DNA from: Chondrus crispus
Lineage: Eukaryota; Rhodophyta; Florideophyceae; Gigartinales; Gigartinaceae
Direction of reading: 5' to 3'
Assembly (NCBI RefSeq): GCF_000350225.1
Contig: NW_005179004.1
Location: 124,001 to 188,000 of the forward strand
DNA: 64,000 nt
The position numbers were made by a program, and so were the translations under genes. Positions 8,838 to 19,178 of this stretch are shown here, in pieces. Each line of letters begins with the position of its first letter. Position 1 is the first letter of the stretch. The notes beneath the pieces were generated by a model, which did not search any database, was not told the origin of the DNA, and saw nothing but the letters and a program-made list of their open reading frames with translations.

Positions 8838-9249
8838 TCCACTCTGCGCGGGACCTATATTACGGTTATGTATCATTTGATCACAGTGTAATGCCACTCA
8901 CCGCCGCTCTCGCTGACACCACGGTGACAGGTCACCGACGTCACTCGCGTGACTTCAAATCTCACGCGCCCGCCGTAGCTTCTCGTAGTTTATCAAGGGG
9001 TTGTGGCAGTGCTGGTCAACGACGAGGCCCTTCGGCAGTCATCCGTTTCTCAGCACCCGCCCTCCCGCTCTTTGCGGCGTTAGCGCGCCGTTTTCTGCCA
9101 ACCGTCTCTGCTTTTTACATCTAGAAATTGCGTTCACCTGCGTTACAATTGCGTTCACTTGCGTTACTACATGATAATCCTTACCCAGATGTCTCTCCTG
9201 AATAAAATCTGTGTTACAGGCAAATCGACTCTGCGCGGGACCTATATTA
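8838..9249. repeat. 31-bp direct repeat pair flanking 350 bp
   Basis: Positions 8838-8868 and 9219-9249 share GCAAATC-ACTCTGCGCGGG-ACCTATATTAC with one mismatch. The 350 bp between holds several TGACG/CGTCA motifs and no gene. If this is the 3' end of the YR element, the pair would be the B1 and B2 parts of a split direct repeat. Confidence 0.55.
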
Positions 9250-10181
9250 CATCAAAAAGTTCGCTTTGGTCCATGATTGAAAGGTCGTTTTTCGCCCCAG
9301 GGGCCCAAACATCACAGCCATATTCGCAAGCGATCACCACAGACGACTTCCAAATAGCACGCAGCTTTCCTATCCCGACCCCTGAACTGCACTTTCCATG
9401 CCACAGGGCACTTTTCACACTCACATGATGCGCAATCCACACACCCGAAGCACCCTAGAAACCCCAAATGACTGTAGCTCTCCTCAATCTTATGTATGTC
9501 GTCCTTGTTCGGATATCGGAGCCATTTCCTTTAGAAATACTTGACTAAAGCGAACACAAATCTCTTCAGACACTCAATGTTTGTGCTTTCGGCCATTCGA
9601 ACGTAGTCAACGACAGAATCTGCAGACACACTGACACAAATCTGCAGTATGGCGGAAGTGAGCTTTCGGTCCGTTGAAGCTCCGTTGCGTAAGATCGCAT
9701 CTGATTTCTGAATGAAATAGGAATCGACGGCGCAGACACCAGCACGTAACATTTCATATACCTCTCAAGGCATTCGATAGCGGCGCTCAAACTCGGCTTT
9801 GGAGAAAGTTGGATCACCTGCATTATGGCGGCAAAAGTAGTCCTTATCCATCCTAAATCCGGCCTGCATGCGCTGTATATCTCTGTTGGCGGTCTTGCCC
9901 TTGCGAGAACCGCCTCTCCGCCCCTGCACCCTGGACATTACTTTCGTCATTGTCATGGCACAGCTAATGACAACTGATGTGGCATAGTCTTCCAGCTCCG
10001 AGTCCGAACTCGAGCCGGAATCGGAACATGTAGGGAAGGACATTGGGGAAGTTTGGATGGAGCGGGCGAGGGGAAAGGACAGGTTTTGGTTTGGCCGAAA
10101 GTATGGATGGAACACCAGTGGGGATGAGCGAGTTTTGGGAATAAGCCCAAAAACGTATTTTGGTCTGGCCAATGGCCGCAC
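9250..10181 (-). pseudogene. PIF/Harbinger-like transposase, N-terminal half
   Basis: Read on the minus strand through frameshifts, the order of motifs is that of plant-type Harbinger transposases (DDE_Tnp_4). RRGGSRKGKTANRDIQRM and DYFCRHNAGDPTFSK, then FERRYRM (10181-9765), are followed by VCAVDSYFIQKSDAILRNGA (9752-9531) with a loading segment like S-A-D-x-V-D-Y-V-R-M. Then comes the region near the second catalytic Asp, WAPGAKNDLSIMDQSELFDV (9442-9242). The gene stops at 9250, where the YR element joins, so the C-terminal half with the final Glu is missing. At least two frameshifts make it non-functional. Confidence 0.7.
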
Positions 10182-10261
10182 AGCAGATTTTGGTCTTTGG
10201 GCTGATGCGGTGGGGATGCCCTGAAGTGGTACTCGTTTGCGAAGTTACGGATTTCCCGTGT

Positions 10262-10500
10262 CCCCCAGCACGAAGCAGCGTGTCTGCACGATGTAGCCAG
10301 GAGACAATATGCTTGTCTATCGGCTGCTACTGACTGTCAGCCAGCTTAACTACAGTCGGTTGGAGTAAAACTGCTGGCTTCATTATTGTCTGCACTGTGG
10401 TGCAGACTTTTTCCACAGTAAATATTTAGTGCGGACATCTGCAATTTTTGCACTGCGCTGAACCCCACCTTTGTGAAACAAGCCCTTTTGAGTGACATGT
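10262..10500. repeat. Dispersed repeat A with TIR-like edge
   Basis: 10262-10306 resembles 12386-12425 (both carry GTGTCTGCAC then TAGCCAG-AGACAAT). 10311-10495 is a direct repeat of 15226-15386 at roughly three-quarters identity, including the perfect palindromic core GTCTGCACTGTGGTGCAGAC. A TTGTCTACTAGG motif follows at 10506. I read these as ends of related DNA elements of one TIR family, but the pairing of ends is not settled. Confidence 0.5.
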
Positions 10501-10694
10501 AGGGGTTGTCTACTAGGTCCCTAATTCAAATATCCAGCTTTCGCCCTAACTGTATTCGCTTGCTCAGCGACTCGGTCTCTTCGGAAACGACAAGGTCATT
10601 CAAAGACAGTAAATTTATTGCAAATTCAATTGCAGTCGTGACAATTCACTACCGCTTACTGAGAAAGACCTGCATTCGCTCAATACACCGGCAA

Positions 10695-11987
10695 CTAGGT
10701 AGAGACTAGATCTCTTGACTCCGTTCCCGGCCCGAGTAAATCCAGAGCACAACTTGTGCGAAACTGACGCTGCATGAGATCGGCTCTTTTCTCTTGGTAC
10801 CCCTTTTGAATACGGCGTCTGCGCTCTAACTGGCTATTCCCAATTTGGTACCAGCGGTTCGTCAGCTGCTGGTACAAAGTCATGTCCTGTGCTCGCAACG
10901 GCCTCCAACGAATGTGAAAATTGGTCAGACCGAAGCACAGCCTGAACACTGGATCATAGTTGTTTTCCGACCACTTCCACTTTGAACCTACCACCGATCA
11001 CAATCCACACATGCGACCAAAAACGTTTTCGACAAGAATGCGATAGCTAGAAATAGATTTGTTCTCCGCAACCTCTCCGGGAAATAGAAACGCACCCGGG
11101 GGCTTTCGTTTTGAGTGTATCACCCTTCAAAACCCGGTGGCTCCTTGGTAGCCCTTGTGTGCCAAAATGGCCCATTGCCTCGGATATTCCTCTTCGAGAG
11201 GCCCAGAGTCTTCTATCGTAGCCTCATTCTACTTTTTGCGCAGAACGCGTTCGTGGAACCATTGCATTTTCTTGAAAATGACCAAATCTGAGACCGACCC
11301 AGGCTCATGCAAACTTGAACAAATTGCAAACCCGTTCGGTGTAACACTCACTTGGACCTTGTAGCCATAGAGTTTGTGTTTGCCACTGAAACACTTTTTG
11401 CCCTCTTGGAGGCTTCCAGATGGGCGAAAGGAGGGTTGGAAAGTGACGTCAGTGGCATAACGTTCCCTGAGGTATTCCTTGAAGAGCTTGTTGTTGTCAG
11501 AAAAGGATTCCATGGACCAACGTTTGTGGCAGTATGTGACTTACTATTCATACAACGGTTCAGAGAGGATGCGAATGAAGCGGACAATCAGTCGCTCAAA
11601 GGCTATGGTCTTTTGGCCAAAACTTTTGGCCAAAAAATCCCAGATTCCACCATGTTTCAGAACCGAAAGGGTCATTAACAGGACATCCTTTGGGCTGTGT
11701 GTGCTTTTACGCCCCCTTTCTACATTGTAATTATCCGAAATGAGGTTCTGAAACTCAGCCCAAATGCCAATAAACTGGGCTGGGTTAAAGTTAATCATTT
11801 CAATGATTGCGTGAGCCCCGCCCTGAACTTCAAATTGATTGAAAATGGGCGAGTCAGAGCCGTTGCCTTCGTCGCTGTCATCGGGACTCGCTGTGTCGTA
11901 GAGCTCGAGCTCGTTCTTCCGCTCAATTGCGGCAGTAGATAGCAGTTGGAGAGTTTTGGCTGCCTCTTGTGCTGGGAAGGTGGCCAT
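10695..11987 (-). pseudogene. DDE_Tnp_4 transposase relic
   Basis: On the minus strand the N-terminal part (11987-11544) includes FNPAQFIGIWAEFQNLI and SVLKHGGIWDFLAKSFGQK. After a frame change come YATDVTFQPSFRPSG with the first Asp, SGKHKLYGYKVQVSVTPNG and PGSVSDLVIF (11513-11229), then AILAHKGYQGA, where the expected D-K-G-Y-Q-G has His for Asp. VENVFGRM, with the catalytic Glu, and GLTNFHIRWRPLRAQDMTLY (10994-10695) follow. This is the typical order of the DDE superfamily endonucleases related to Harbinger. Several frameshifts and stops, and loss of one catalytic Asp, show it is dead. Confidence 0.8.
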
Positions 11988-12308
11988 CAGGGAGTGCTGA
12001 ATGTCTTGTTAAGCTGGTGGGTGATGGTCGGGGGGCTCGCTTCGGTAGTTGCAGACGGACGTTTATTCGAAATGTCCAGGTCATTTGCGCAATGACCCCG
12101 CTGTTTGGTTTTTTTCTCCCGCGCCTTCGCACTACTGTAGTGCACAGGAATTGAACACGTCTTTGTGCATGCGTGCTTTGTATGCAGTACTAAATTTTCT
12201 TTCTCGATTTACTGGGTGTATGAAACTTCACTTGATCATAACGATTTTAGGACTGTCTTTTTATCGCATGGTTGAGTCTCTTACATGTCCCCCATATTTT
12301 CGTAAAGG

Positions 12309-12421
12309 GTCTACTGGCTACGAGTGCAGACACCCTCCGAGTGCAGATATAAACCCCGAGGCTTGCCGAGGGCATCATATCGCAGCACGGAGCAGCGTGT
12401 CTGCACAATATAGCCAGTAGA
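12309..12421. repeat. 113-bp inverted-repeat unit (MITE-like)
   Basis: The left arm GTCTACTGGCTA, then four bases, then GTGCAGACAC (from 12309), is inverted at the right as GTGTCTGCAC...TAGCCAGTAGAC (ending 12421). The same end motif occurs at 10262-10306, 10506 and 15436-15449. No target duplication is evident. It may be a tiny MITE or abutting ends of the two flanking transposons. Confidence 0.6.
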
Positions 12422-12539
12422 CAATAGTGAGTTTACGCCTGACAATTTCACACAACATTCACATAAGATTCCGCAATTAAATACAGGTGTCAATTCCAGT
12501 TACAGAATTCCCGCACACGGAACCCGGCGAGTTGCTGAA

Positions 12540-13530
12540 ATGGGAGATTTATGTGAAGCCAAAACTGCAATGATTTCCCGCCTTTATCAACGACTCTTCT
12601 ACAAGGAATCTTCTCAACAGCGCCTCAGATCCCTCAACAACTTGTGTCGTAGTCGGACCAAATCATGGAGCTCTTACCGACCTTCCAGCCATTGCCATCA
12701 TTACCAACAAGTCCGGAGCCCTTGAATCCATCCCTCGACCTAGCTCAACCCCTTTGCGTTCAACTGTAGAAGCAGCTCACAAATCCAAAACAGGACGAAG
12801 GTCAAAATTTAGCAAACAGGACGACCTGATCCTTCTACGCGAGGTATGTGCAGCAAAGGCCCACGTATCTCCGAACGGGGAGACGACATAACGGTTCGAA
12901 ACTGTGGCCGTCAAGGCAAATCAAACCCGAAAAGTACCGTTTGAGCTCACGTAAAAGTCCGCTCAAGATCGGTACAAGCGTCTACAAGCTCGTTTTGACA
13001 CTAAGGATCGTGCTGAGCAACTGATGAGCGGTGTTGGGAGAGAAAACGGGGAAATAGAAGAGCTTCTTTGGGAAATGCGGGATGCTTGGCAGGATTTACT
13101 GAGTAAGAAAGCGGAGCGTCATACTGCAGCACTAGAGCGAGAAGCCGAGAAAGAGCGACTTGGCGCGGCAATTCGTCGACCTGCGAACAAGCGTACGCAC
13201 TCCCCTTCTGACAAGACTCTCGAAGAAGACTCCACACCTGCGACTTCTTCGTCATGCCATAAAACTCCGCGTAGTAAAAAGTCACGTATCCAGATGGACC
13301 CGTTCAAGGATGGCATTTTGATTTTTGGTGAGGCGCTTGCCAAGGGCGATGAGGTACAATCTGCAATTCAACAAAAACGAATTCTGCTCGAACAAAGACG
13401 CTTGGAGTACGAAATGGAGGAGAGAGAGGTAAAGATCGTAAACTTGAGAGGAATGAGGATAGAAAACTCGAGTTGGAGAAGCACAGAATGCTTTGCAATC
13501 TTTTTTGAGGAGCAACGGGAGTTACGGTAG
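12540..13530 (+). pseudogene. Myb/SANT-like DNA-binding protein of transposon
   Basis: Several in-phase pieces make up a transposon-associated Myb/SANT-like protein: GRRSKFSKQDDLILLREVCA near 12790, KSAQDRYKRLQARFDTKD near 12960, then MSGVGRENGEIEELLWEMRD and a long charged helix (13024-13530). In PIF/Harbinger elements a Myb-like protein is the partner of the DDE transposase, binding the ends and helping nuclear import. Its convergent neighbour at 13535-14701 is such a transposase, only five bases away. In-frame stops (for example in the segments around 12890 and 12955) indicate decay. The last part, 13024-13530, is still an open 168-codon frame. Confidence 0.65.
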
Positions 13531-13534
13531 ATCT

Positions 13535-14701
13535 CTAGAACTCATAAACTCTTGTAATATAGGAGGCTCGCGTTGAAAGTACCTTGATACTTGATTGCCA
13601 TAAAAGCAAGTTCGAAAATTCAACAAGAGAAGCGATCCACGATACAAACGCACCAACCGGAGCTTGAAGTACGCGTAGTTTTCTTTTGAAATCCAGGGTG
13701 GTCCAGTACAGTTTTGCTTCCTTAAAGATCCATTCGACAGTTGCCCTGAAGACAGACATAGCTCTATTGAAAGAAGACTGGTCAGGAGACAACGATTAGC
13801 CCTGAAACGGTGTATCAAGATACCAGCGGCTACTGTACCCGCTATCGCCATAAATACATAAATTCGTACTATCCTCCAGTTGCATGCAATTTGGCAACTG
13901 TTCCTCTAGTCCCGAAGGTGTATATAAAGTCCAGTCATGTTTCCTCTCTTCCAACGGTCCGTAAACATGAGGCAACATGCCATCTGGGGTCAACACGGCT
14001 TAGTATTTAAGGGCATGTTTTCGCTTATGTTCATTATACAGTACATGATGATAACCGCTATTACCAGTTCTGGACACTCCTATTACCGTACCGTCAGTAA
14101 AAGCAACGCAGTTGCTCAGAGCCTTGCTTTTTTAGAATATTCAATCAGCAAAGTAAGGTAGCTTAGGCCGCAGGTAAGATGCGTTCAACGGGGAGACGAT
14201 TGGAGGCTCATGTGTTTCAAAAACTTCCTCCAGCATCCCCCAGAAATTTCAGAAAAATGGGAAGCGCTCTTTTCAACGTCTCTCCATCTGAGCGGACACG
14301 CCATACGCCTTAATAAAATACAGGTTGCCAGAAATGGCGTCACCCAAACTGATATCGCTCAGTGCAAGTCTTTTGCTCTGGCCACACCGCGATTCGCGAG
14401 AGAAGAGGGATGTGTTTTTCTTAAACCGAAACAGCGATAGGCAATCCTCACACGAGAACTGATTAAAGTTGAATGAGAACCTTGCAGTTGAGATGCGATT
14501 ATGGCGCAAAAGTTGTGCGGTAAAGTTTTTTCTGTTGAATATGTATCTACGCAAGGCCGCTGTCAGGACGAGTGATGTGCGATCTGGGCTTGTTCCCCGA
14601 CAGCGAAGGAGCCCAATTACAACCCGACGCCATCGTGCCATCTGAGTGTGACTCTCCGCCAACGTCTGGTCGCGAAGCTGAGCTCTTGATCGGATTGGCA
14701 T
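13535..14701 (-). pseudogene. PIF/Harbinger-like transposase (partner of Myb/SANT gene)
   Basis: The minus-strand pieces run from an N-terminal part (14701-14273, with NFNQFSCEDCLSLFRFKKN, the 'FRF' region) to GMLPHVYGPLEERKHDWTLY and CIYGDSGYSSRWYLDTPF, carrying the second Asp (13996-13796). SFNRAMSVFRATVEWIFKEA, with the final Glu, and LLWQSSIKVLSTRASYITRV follow (13792-13535). This matches the DDE_Tnp_4 C-terminal pattern (GP-x-x-G-R-x-H-D ... YGD-x-x-Y ... N-x-x-M-S-x-x-R-x-x-V-E-W). The central part and the first Asp are poorly preserved and stops divide the frames. Convergence with the Myb/SANT gene marks the two as one former element. Confidence 0.7.
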
Positions 14702-15451
14702 GGTAGTAGGACAGTACGAGAGAGAGAGGGAAAGTCTGTAATACTACTGTGCGTGTGCGTGTTGTTCAAGCGTAATTGAGTAGCTATGGGCCGGCTCCGC
14801 GAGATGCCATTGACAAGTTGTTTACTGAAATTGCTGAAAACTTGCTGAAAACTACGAGACACTATGGAAAACACAGAAGCCGACAGGGCTGCAAGGGAGA
14901 CGGCCCGAGCGAGGGCGGGTGGAACGGGAGAAGAGAGTGACTACCGAAGGAGCCGGGTTGTGGGCAGGCAGCGCAGCGGCATTAATACAACACACACCAT
15001 GCCGCCGTCCGCCGGCGAGTACCTGGTAACGGTGCGCTCCCCAGCCGCTGCCTGCCCTCTATCAAGCATGATAAATTGCAATGTGATCGACAAATACACG
15101 GGCGTAAACACAAGTCTTCCACATGTGTGCAACAAAAGCTGCCTACACGTGTTCGTTTATTGAAGCACGGCATGCGGAATATTGTCACACAGTTGTCTCA
15201 CATTTCTCCAGGTGTAATTCCAGAAACATGCTCTACCGGCTGCTACAGGGACTGTCAGCCCTTCTAATTACAGTGGCTTCGAGTAAAATTGTTGGCTTGA
15301 TTATTGTCTGCACTGTGGTGCAGACATTTTCGGCAGTAGTGCGGACATCCGCAATTTTTGCATTAAATGAGCCCTTCCGAGTAACATTTCCCTTGCCCCC
15401 GTTTGTCCCGGCTGTCAAGGTTCGTATGTCCGCCTCAGCCGGTAGACAATA
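14702..15451. other. Non-coding stretch with dispersed repeat B
   Basis: No protein is recognisable. 15226-15386 is the second copy of the repeat at 10311-10495 and keeps the palindromic core GTCTGCACTGTGGTGCAGAC. It ends in AGCCGGTAGACAA at 15436-15449, the same kind of end as the 12309-12421 unit reads at its right side. The pogo element begins immediately after, at the TA of this end. Confidence 0.5.
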
Positions 15452-15794
15452 CCCTTCCCGGGGGGCTGAATTTGGGGCGGGGTTTATTTTGGGACAGCGT
15501 TATTATTTACCTATGCCAAGCGTCCTTCTGGCACTTGAGACCCAACCAAAGCGCGCAAAGTTCTTCGTATCATGTTCAGGAACATCTTGAATTAAACTGC
15601 TTTCGAAAAAAGGCGGGTCGATCCGTGATAGGACTCTTCAAATAAAAAGGGAGTGGTAGAAATCGATAGATTGACCGCCATCAACCGCGGGATTGCCTCG
15701 AGATGCCTCTCTCGATGCGGCGTCAAACGCCTCTGGAGATCCATAGACAGATACGTGACCAAGATTTAGCGGAGAGAAGAAAAAAGCAGCCGAA

Positions 15795-17042
15795 ATGATC
15801 CGCAAGAAGCATTTTGTCCGCCATGTTGCGGACATTTGTGGAATTTCAAAAGGAATTGCAGGACGCATTGCAACTAGTATTAACGCAAAAGACCACCAGT
15901 CCCTCGCAAAGCTGCTTGACTCTGCTAACAATCGGCCTGCTAAAAAGACAGTATGGACACTTGAGGAGGCTGTAATGCTCAACGATAAAATAAAAAGTGC
16001 CGCTTTGCATGGGTTTTCGGTTGACAAGAACACAATGAAAGCCACTTTACAAAAATTGGCAGCTGATGGTAGGCCTGGATACAAGAACTCCACTCCCTCT
16101 GATGCTGCAATACGTACATATAGAGCCCTGAATCGTGATATATCCTATCGCCAAGCAGAAAACAAAGATGCTGCAAAGCTTGGTGCGGAAATTTTTGAAC
16201 ATGTCAACACTTTTGCCAAATGTATGGCTGATGTCGAAAGAAGGCATCCCAGAATTTTTAACGATCCGAAAAGACTATGGAATATGGACGAAATGCACGT
16301 AGACGGGGAGTTCGGTCGTCGCATAAAAACCTTCACTAACGCAAGTTGTCACAACGGTGGATTTAAGTCGGTGCAAAGGGGTTCCGGGAAACACGTCACG
16401 GCGGTGCTCGAAGCTTCTGCCAGTCGACATATGGCACCAATTTTCTGCATTGCGGCGGGGAAATATGTAATGGAAGATTGGATCAAACCGCTACCGCGAA
16501 CCTTTTTTAAACATGATAATGGGGCTCCATACTGGCAGGCAGAATCGGGGTGGTTGCCAAGCGAATTTGTGCTTCGGTGCACTCGAAATGGATCTATCGA
16601 GAAGCAGACGCTTCCAATGTTTATGGAGCATTTTGATAAATATGTGCGGCAGATCGTCCATCGAGACGTAGCAGTAGCGCTCTTATTTGTTGAACAATCC
16701 TCTCGCAATGGCATCAAATGGGTGGAGGAGTCGCAGAAGCACAACATTGAGGTGCTTGTGTTGCAAGCGAACACCACCCATTTCTTGCAGCCTTGTGACG
16801 ACGAAATCAACAAACGTTCCAAAAGGGCAGTGAGAAAAACCAGGGATGATCTCATGGGAATGGCCGCCACGAATGTGCACGCGACTGGATTCAAGATAAA
16901 ACTGGCGGTCGCTGGACACACGGCAATTACTGCTCAGAACGTACGCGATTCCTTTATTAACACTGGCATGTGGCCTGAAGATTATCGTTTCGCGAACAGA
17001 ATGAGGGAACGAAAAGGGGAAGTACGTCCAGGGAATTACTAA
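15795..17042 (+). CDS. Pogo-like DDE_1 transposase, 415 aa
   Basis: This ORF has the layout of CENP-B/pogo-type transposases. A short helix-turn-helix part is followed by a second DNA-binding half (SYRQAENKDAAKLGAEIFEH, WNMDEMHVDGEF) and a DDE domain. The first Asp lies in LWNMDEMHV. The usual L-L-L-D-x-x-S-S-H block reads LLFVEQSSRNG, so the second acidic residue is Glu. The third Asp lies in TTHFLQPCDDEINK. The length is near-complete, but the C-terminal basic tail is cut off by a stop at 17042 and continues in another frame at 17062. The start at 15795 lies about 340 bp inside the left TIR. The enzyme is probably inactive because of the Glu substitution and the truncation. Confidence 0.85.
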   Translation: MIRKKHFVRHVADICGISKGIAGRIATSINAKDHQSLAKLLDSANNRPAKKTVWTLEEAVMLNDKIKSAALHGFSVDKNTMKATLQKLAADGRPGYKNSTPSDAAIRTYRALNRDISYRQAENKDAAKLGAEIFEHVNTFAKCMADVERRHPRIFNDPKRLWNMDEMHVDGEFGRRIKTFTNASCHNGGFKSVQRGSGKHVTAVLEASASRHMAPIFCIAAGKYVMEDWIKPLPRTFFKHDNGAPYWQAESGWLPSEFVLRCTRNGSIEKQTLPMFMEHFDKYVRQIVHRDVAVALLFVEQSSRNGIKWVEESQKHNIEVLVLQANTTHFLQPCDDEINKRSKRAVRKTRDDLMGMAATNVHATGFKIKLAVAGHTAITAQNVRDSFINTGMWPEDYRFANRMRERKGEVRPGNY

Positions 17043-17061
17043 CGGAGGACCAGAAAATCGG

Positions 17062-17496
17062 TTGACCAGCGTCTGCACTCGTGGCAGCGATGCGCGAACG
17101 TTTGAAGACATCAAGCGGATTATAGGGAATGAGTCGCGGCCCAGTGCTTCCATTGAAGCGATATCGAGGGTTCTCAGGGGGAACCAAGCAGTGAGTTCTA
17201 TACTGCGAGGAATAAAGCCTGTGCCTACTGTGAGTGGGGCTAAGAGCACAAAGAAGGTTCTTGGATGTGGGGCACCCGCCGCTTGCTTCACAGTTGAGAA
17301 CCTCTTTCAGATTAGAAAGAAGAAGGAGGAGGCAGCACGGGCGGCGGCAAAAAATAAAGAGCTGCAGAAGGAGGAGCGCGCGAAGCAGAAGGTGTGGGAT
17401 CAGGAAAGGCGAGTGCTTGCTCGCTTGGCAAGGGAGGAACTCAAAAAAAGCGAGCGATGGAGAAAGCGGGGAGGAGTGCTGGGAAGGGTCTGGTAA
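17062..17496 (+). pseudogene. Displaced C-terminal tail of pogo-like transposase
   Basis: This 144-codon frame lies between the transposase stop and the right TIR. It ends in a long charged helix (FQIRKKKEEAARAAAKNKEL, then KEERAKQKVWDQERR), typical of the tails of DDE_1 transposases. It is in a different frame from 15795-17042, so I infer a frameshift splitting one gene rather than a separate gene. Confidence 0.55.
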
Positions 17497-17869
17497 AGCG
17501 CACAAAGGTTGCGAAGCAAGGCGTTGGCAGTATACTTGGCATTGATTCAGCCACGCGCAGTCCGCCAACAGGAAGTGATGGCGAGGCGGCGTTGCTGTTG
17601 ATGAATATGGCGAGTTCTACATGAAATTGGGGATCTCCGCGCTGTCCCAATTTGAACACTTTTTTGTTGTAAACGATCCGAGTAGGTCGGCGATTATGAG
17701 TCGTCATACAGTCACTCGTGGTTCTCCAATCATCTTCTTTAGGCGTGGACTTGATTTAACACGTTAGAACGCTGTCATCCGTGTCCTTTGTTGACCAGTG
17801 GGATTCGTAACTGGAGAGAACTTTGGGGTCCAGGTGAAATCCGTCCCAAATATAGCCCCCCGGGAAGGG

Positions 17870-18602
17870 TACAATGTACACCACGGCAACTACAGATATG
17901 CACTGATGTGGGGCACTGCGCAACAACTCGCCTGATAGAGAGATAGCAGCTTGCCTCGGGGCGTCCTTTTAGTTTCAGTGTAAACCATCCGTCGCATCTG
18001 CTTACCCCGATCATCTCAGAGAGGAGCATACAAGACAATTCAAGCTGCCCAATAACGTGTAATTTTAAGAACAGGCTGACAGTTTGGCGCATGCACACAG
18101 TACGACTGTATCGAACCTTTTGAACTTCGAACTTCGAACGTATAATACGCGTCACCGCAGTGGAGTCCTTCGGAAATTAGAAACCATTTGTTCGGACGAC
18201 GCCAACTGCGATATGCGCGTCGCAATTTTTGAATTGTTTCGATGCGATGGGCGACGCTTGTCCCCGCCGCCGACCTGTCCCAAGTTGATTGCGAAGTGAC
18301 CTAGATTGCAGTTTTGCTTCTACTTGCTCCAGTGTATTGTTTGATGCCAGTGCAGGTCATCGACACAGCCGGCACCCCAGCCATCTCTGCACCCCGAAAC
18401 GCGGCTTCTACAGGGCAAGAGAATGAGCCTTTGGTTGCTGAGAGACTGGTCGCTGATAGTCGAATGGCATGATACTAGAATATGGATCGATTTCAACCCA
18501 ATTCATGTTTTTCAGATTTTCGCGTCACACTTTTAAAAAAGCACAGCGCTCATTTGAGCGATCACAGATCTTGGGAGAGATCCGACGGATGAAGCATTAA
18601 TC
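17870..18602. other. Intergenic DNA, no gene recognised
   Basis: Only short unsupported open frames occur here. The one visible oddity is a small tandem AACTTCG repeat near 18122-18138. Confidence 0.5.
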
Positions 18603-19178
18603 CATGATCTCGAAAGAAACCTGGCAATCGAATTTGAAGAAGTGGTCCAAATGAGAGATGACGCAGTGTCTGTTTCTTAAGCCCTGAGTCGAGCCCTTTG
18701 CTCACAAGAGCATATGTCTACTGTAAGAGCAATGCATCTGAATTCCCTCGCAACCGGAAACATAGCACGTAAACTTCTGATTGACCTCACAACAGGTTGG
18801 CATACAGTAGTTGAACGCATTTGTTGCTTCAAACAATACATACCAGCGCATACATACGAAGGGTACATGGCAGTGCAAGAGGAAATTCATTTTCACCACG
18901 CTGTCGCAAGGCATCTGCTTTCGTCCATATTGCAGTTCATGCAGTTTTTCAGCACAAATCCCGAAGGCCATAGGCGATCTCTGGACTCGGATTTGATTCT
19001 ACCAGGTGTAACGCATGCCTTCAGCATTGGTACGCCTGATTTACGCAGGAATTCTAGTATGGACTTGGATGTCCCGTCAGACGGAGATATTTGCTTGCAT
19101 CCCGCCAATGCAAATGAACGGATAACATGGTCTACCATAGATTGTCGGATCAGCACATGGGATCTTCGCACTCTCTGA
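18591..19178 (+). pseudogene. Unknown protein with in-frame stop
   Basis: One frame reads through a single TAA near 18678. Before it lies an acidic helical segment (DEALIHDLERNLAIEFEEVV), after it a 154-codon frame from 18714 with HLNSLATGNIARKLLIDLTT and a basic/polar C-terminus ending in ISTWDLRTL. Continuity of plausible coding sequence on both sides of the stop suggests a decayed gene or an unannotated intron. I do not recognise the family. Confidence 0.35.

Larger units (their letters stand above)
6412..9249 (+). mobile_element. YR (DIRS/PAT-like) retroelement relic
   Basis: This 3' piece of a tyrosine-recombinase retrotransposon carries an RNase H C-terminal segment overlapping a tyrosine recombinase ORF in another frame, the arrangement seen in DIRS/PAT elements. 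Its 5' side is cut by the copy A LTR, and a 1007-bp TIR element interrupts it (7670-8676). A 31-bp direct repeat (8838-8868 and 9219-9249) flanks its last 350 bp. PAT/Ngaro elements end in a B1-A2-B2 split direct repeat, and this pair could be B1 and B2. It ends where a Harbinger-like transposase resumes, so it inserted into that gene. The reverse transcriptase is not in the window. Confidence 0.6.
15452..17869 (+). mobile_element. Pogo-like (Tc1/mariner) DNA transposon with TA duplication
   Basis: This 2418-bp element has inverted ends: left CCCTTCCCGGGGGGCTGAAT, right on the reverse strand CCCTTCCCGGGGGGCTATAT, both followed by TTGGG. TA dinucleotides flank it on both sides (15450-15451 and 17870-17871), which is the Tc1/mariner target duplication. 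It carries one transposase gene (15795-17042) and its displaced C-terminal part (17062-17496). It sits at the right end of dispersed repeat B. Confidence 0.88.
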
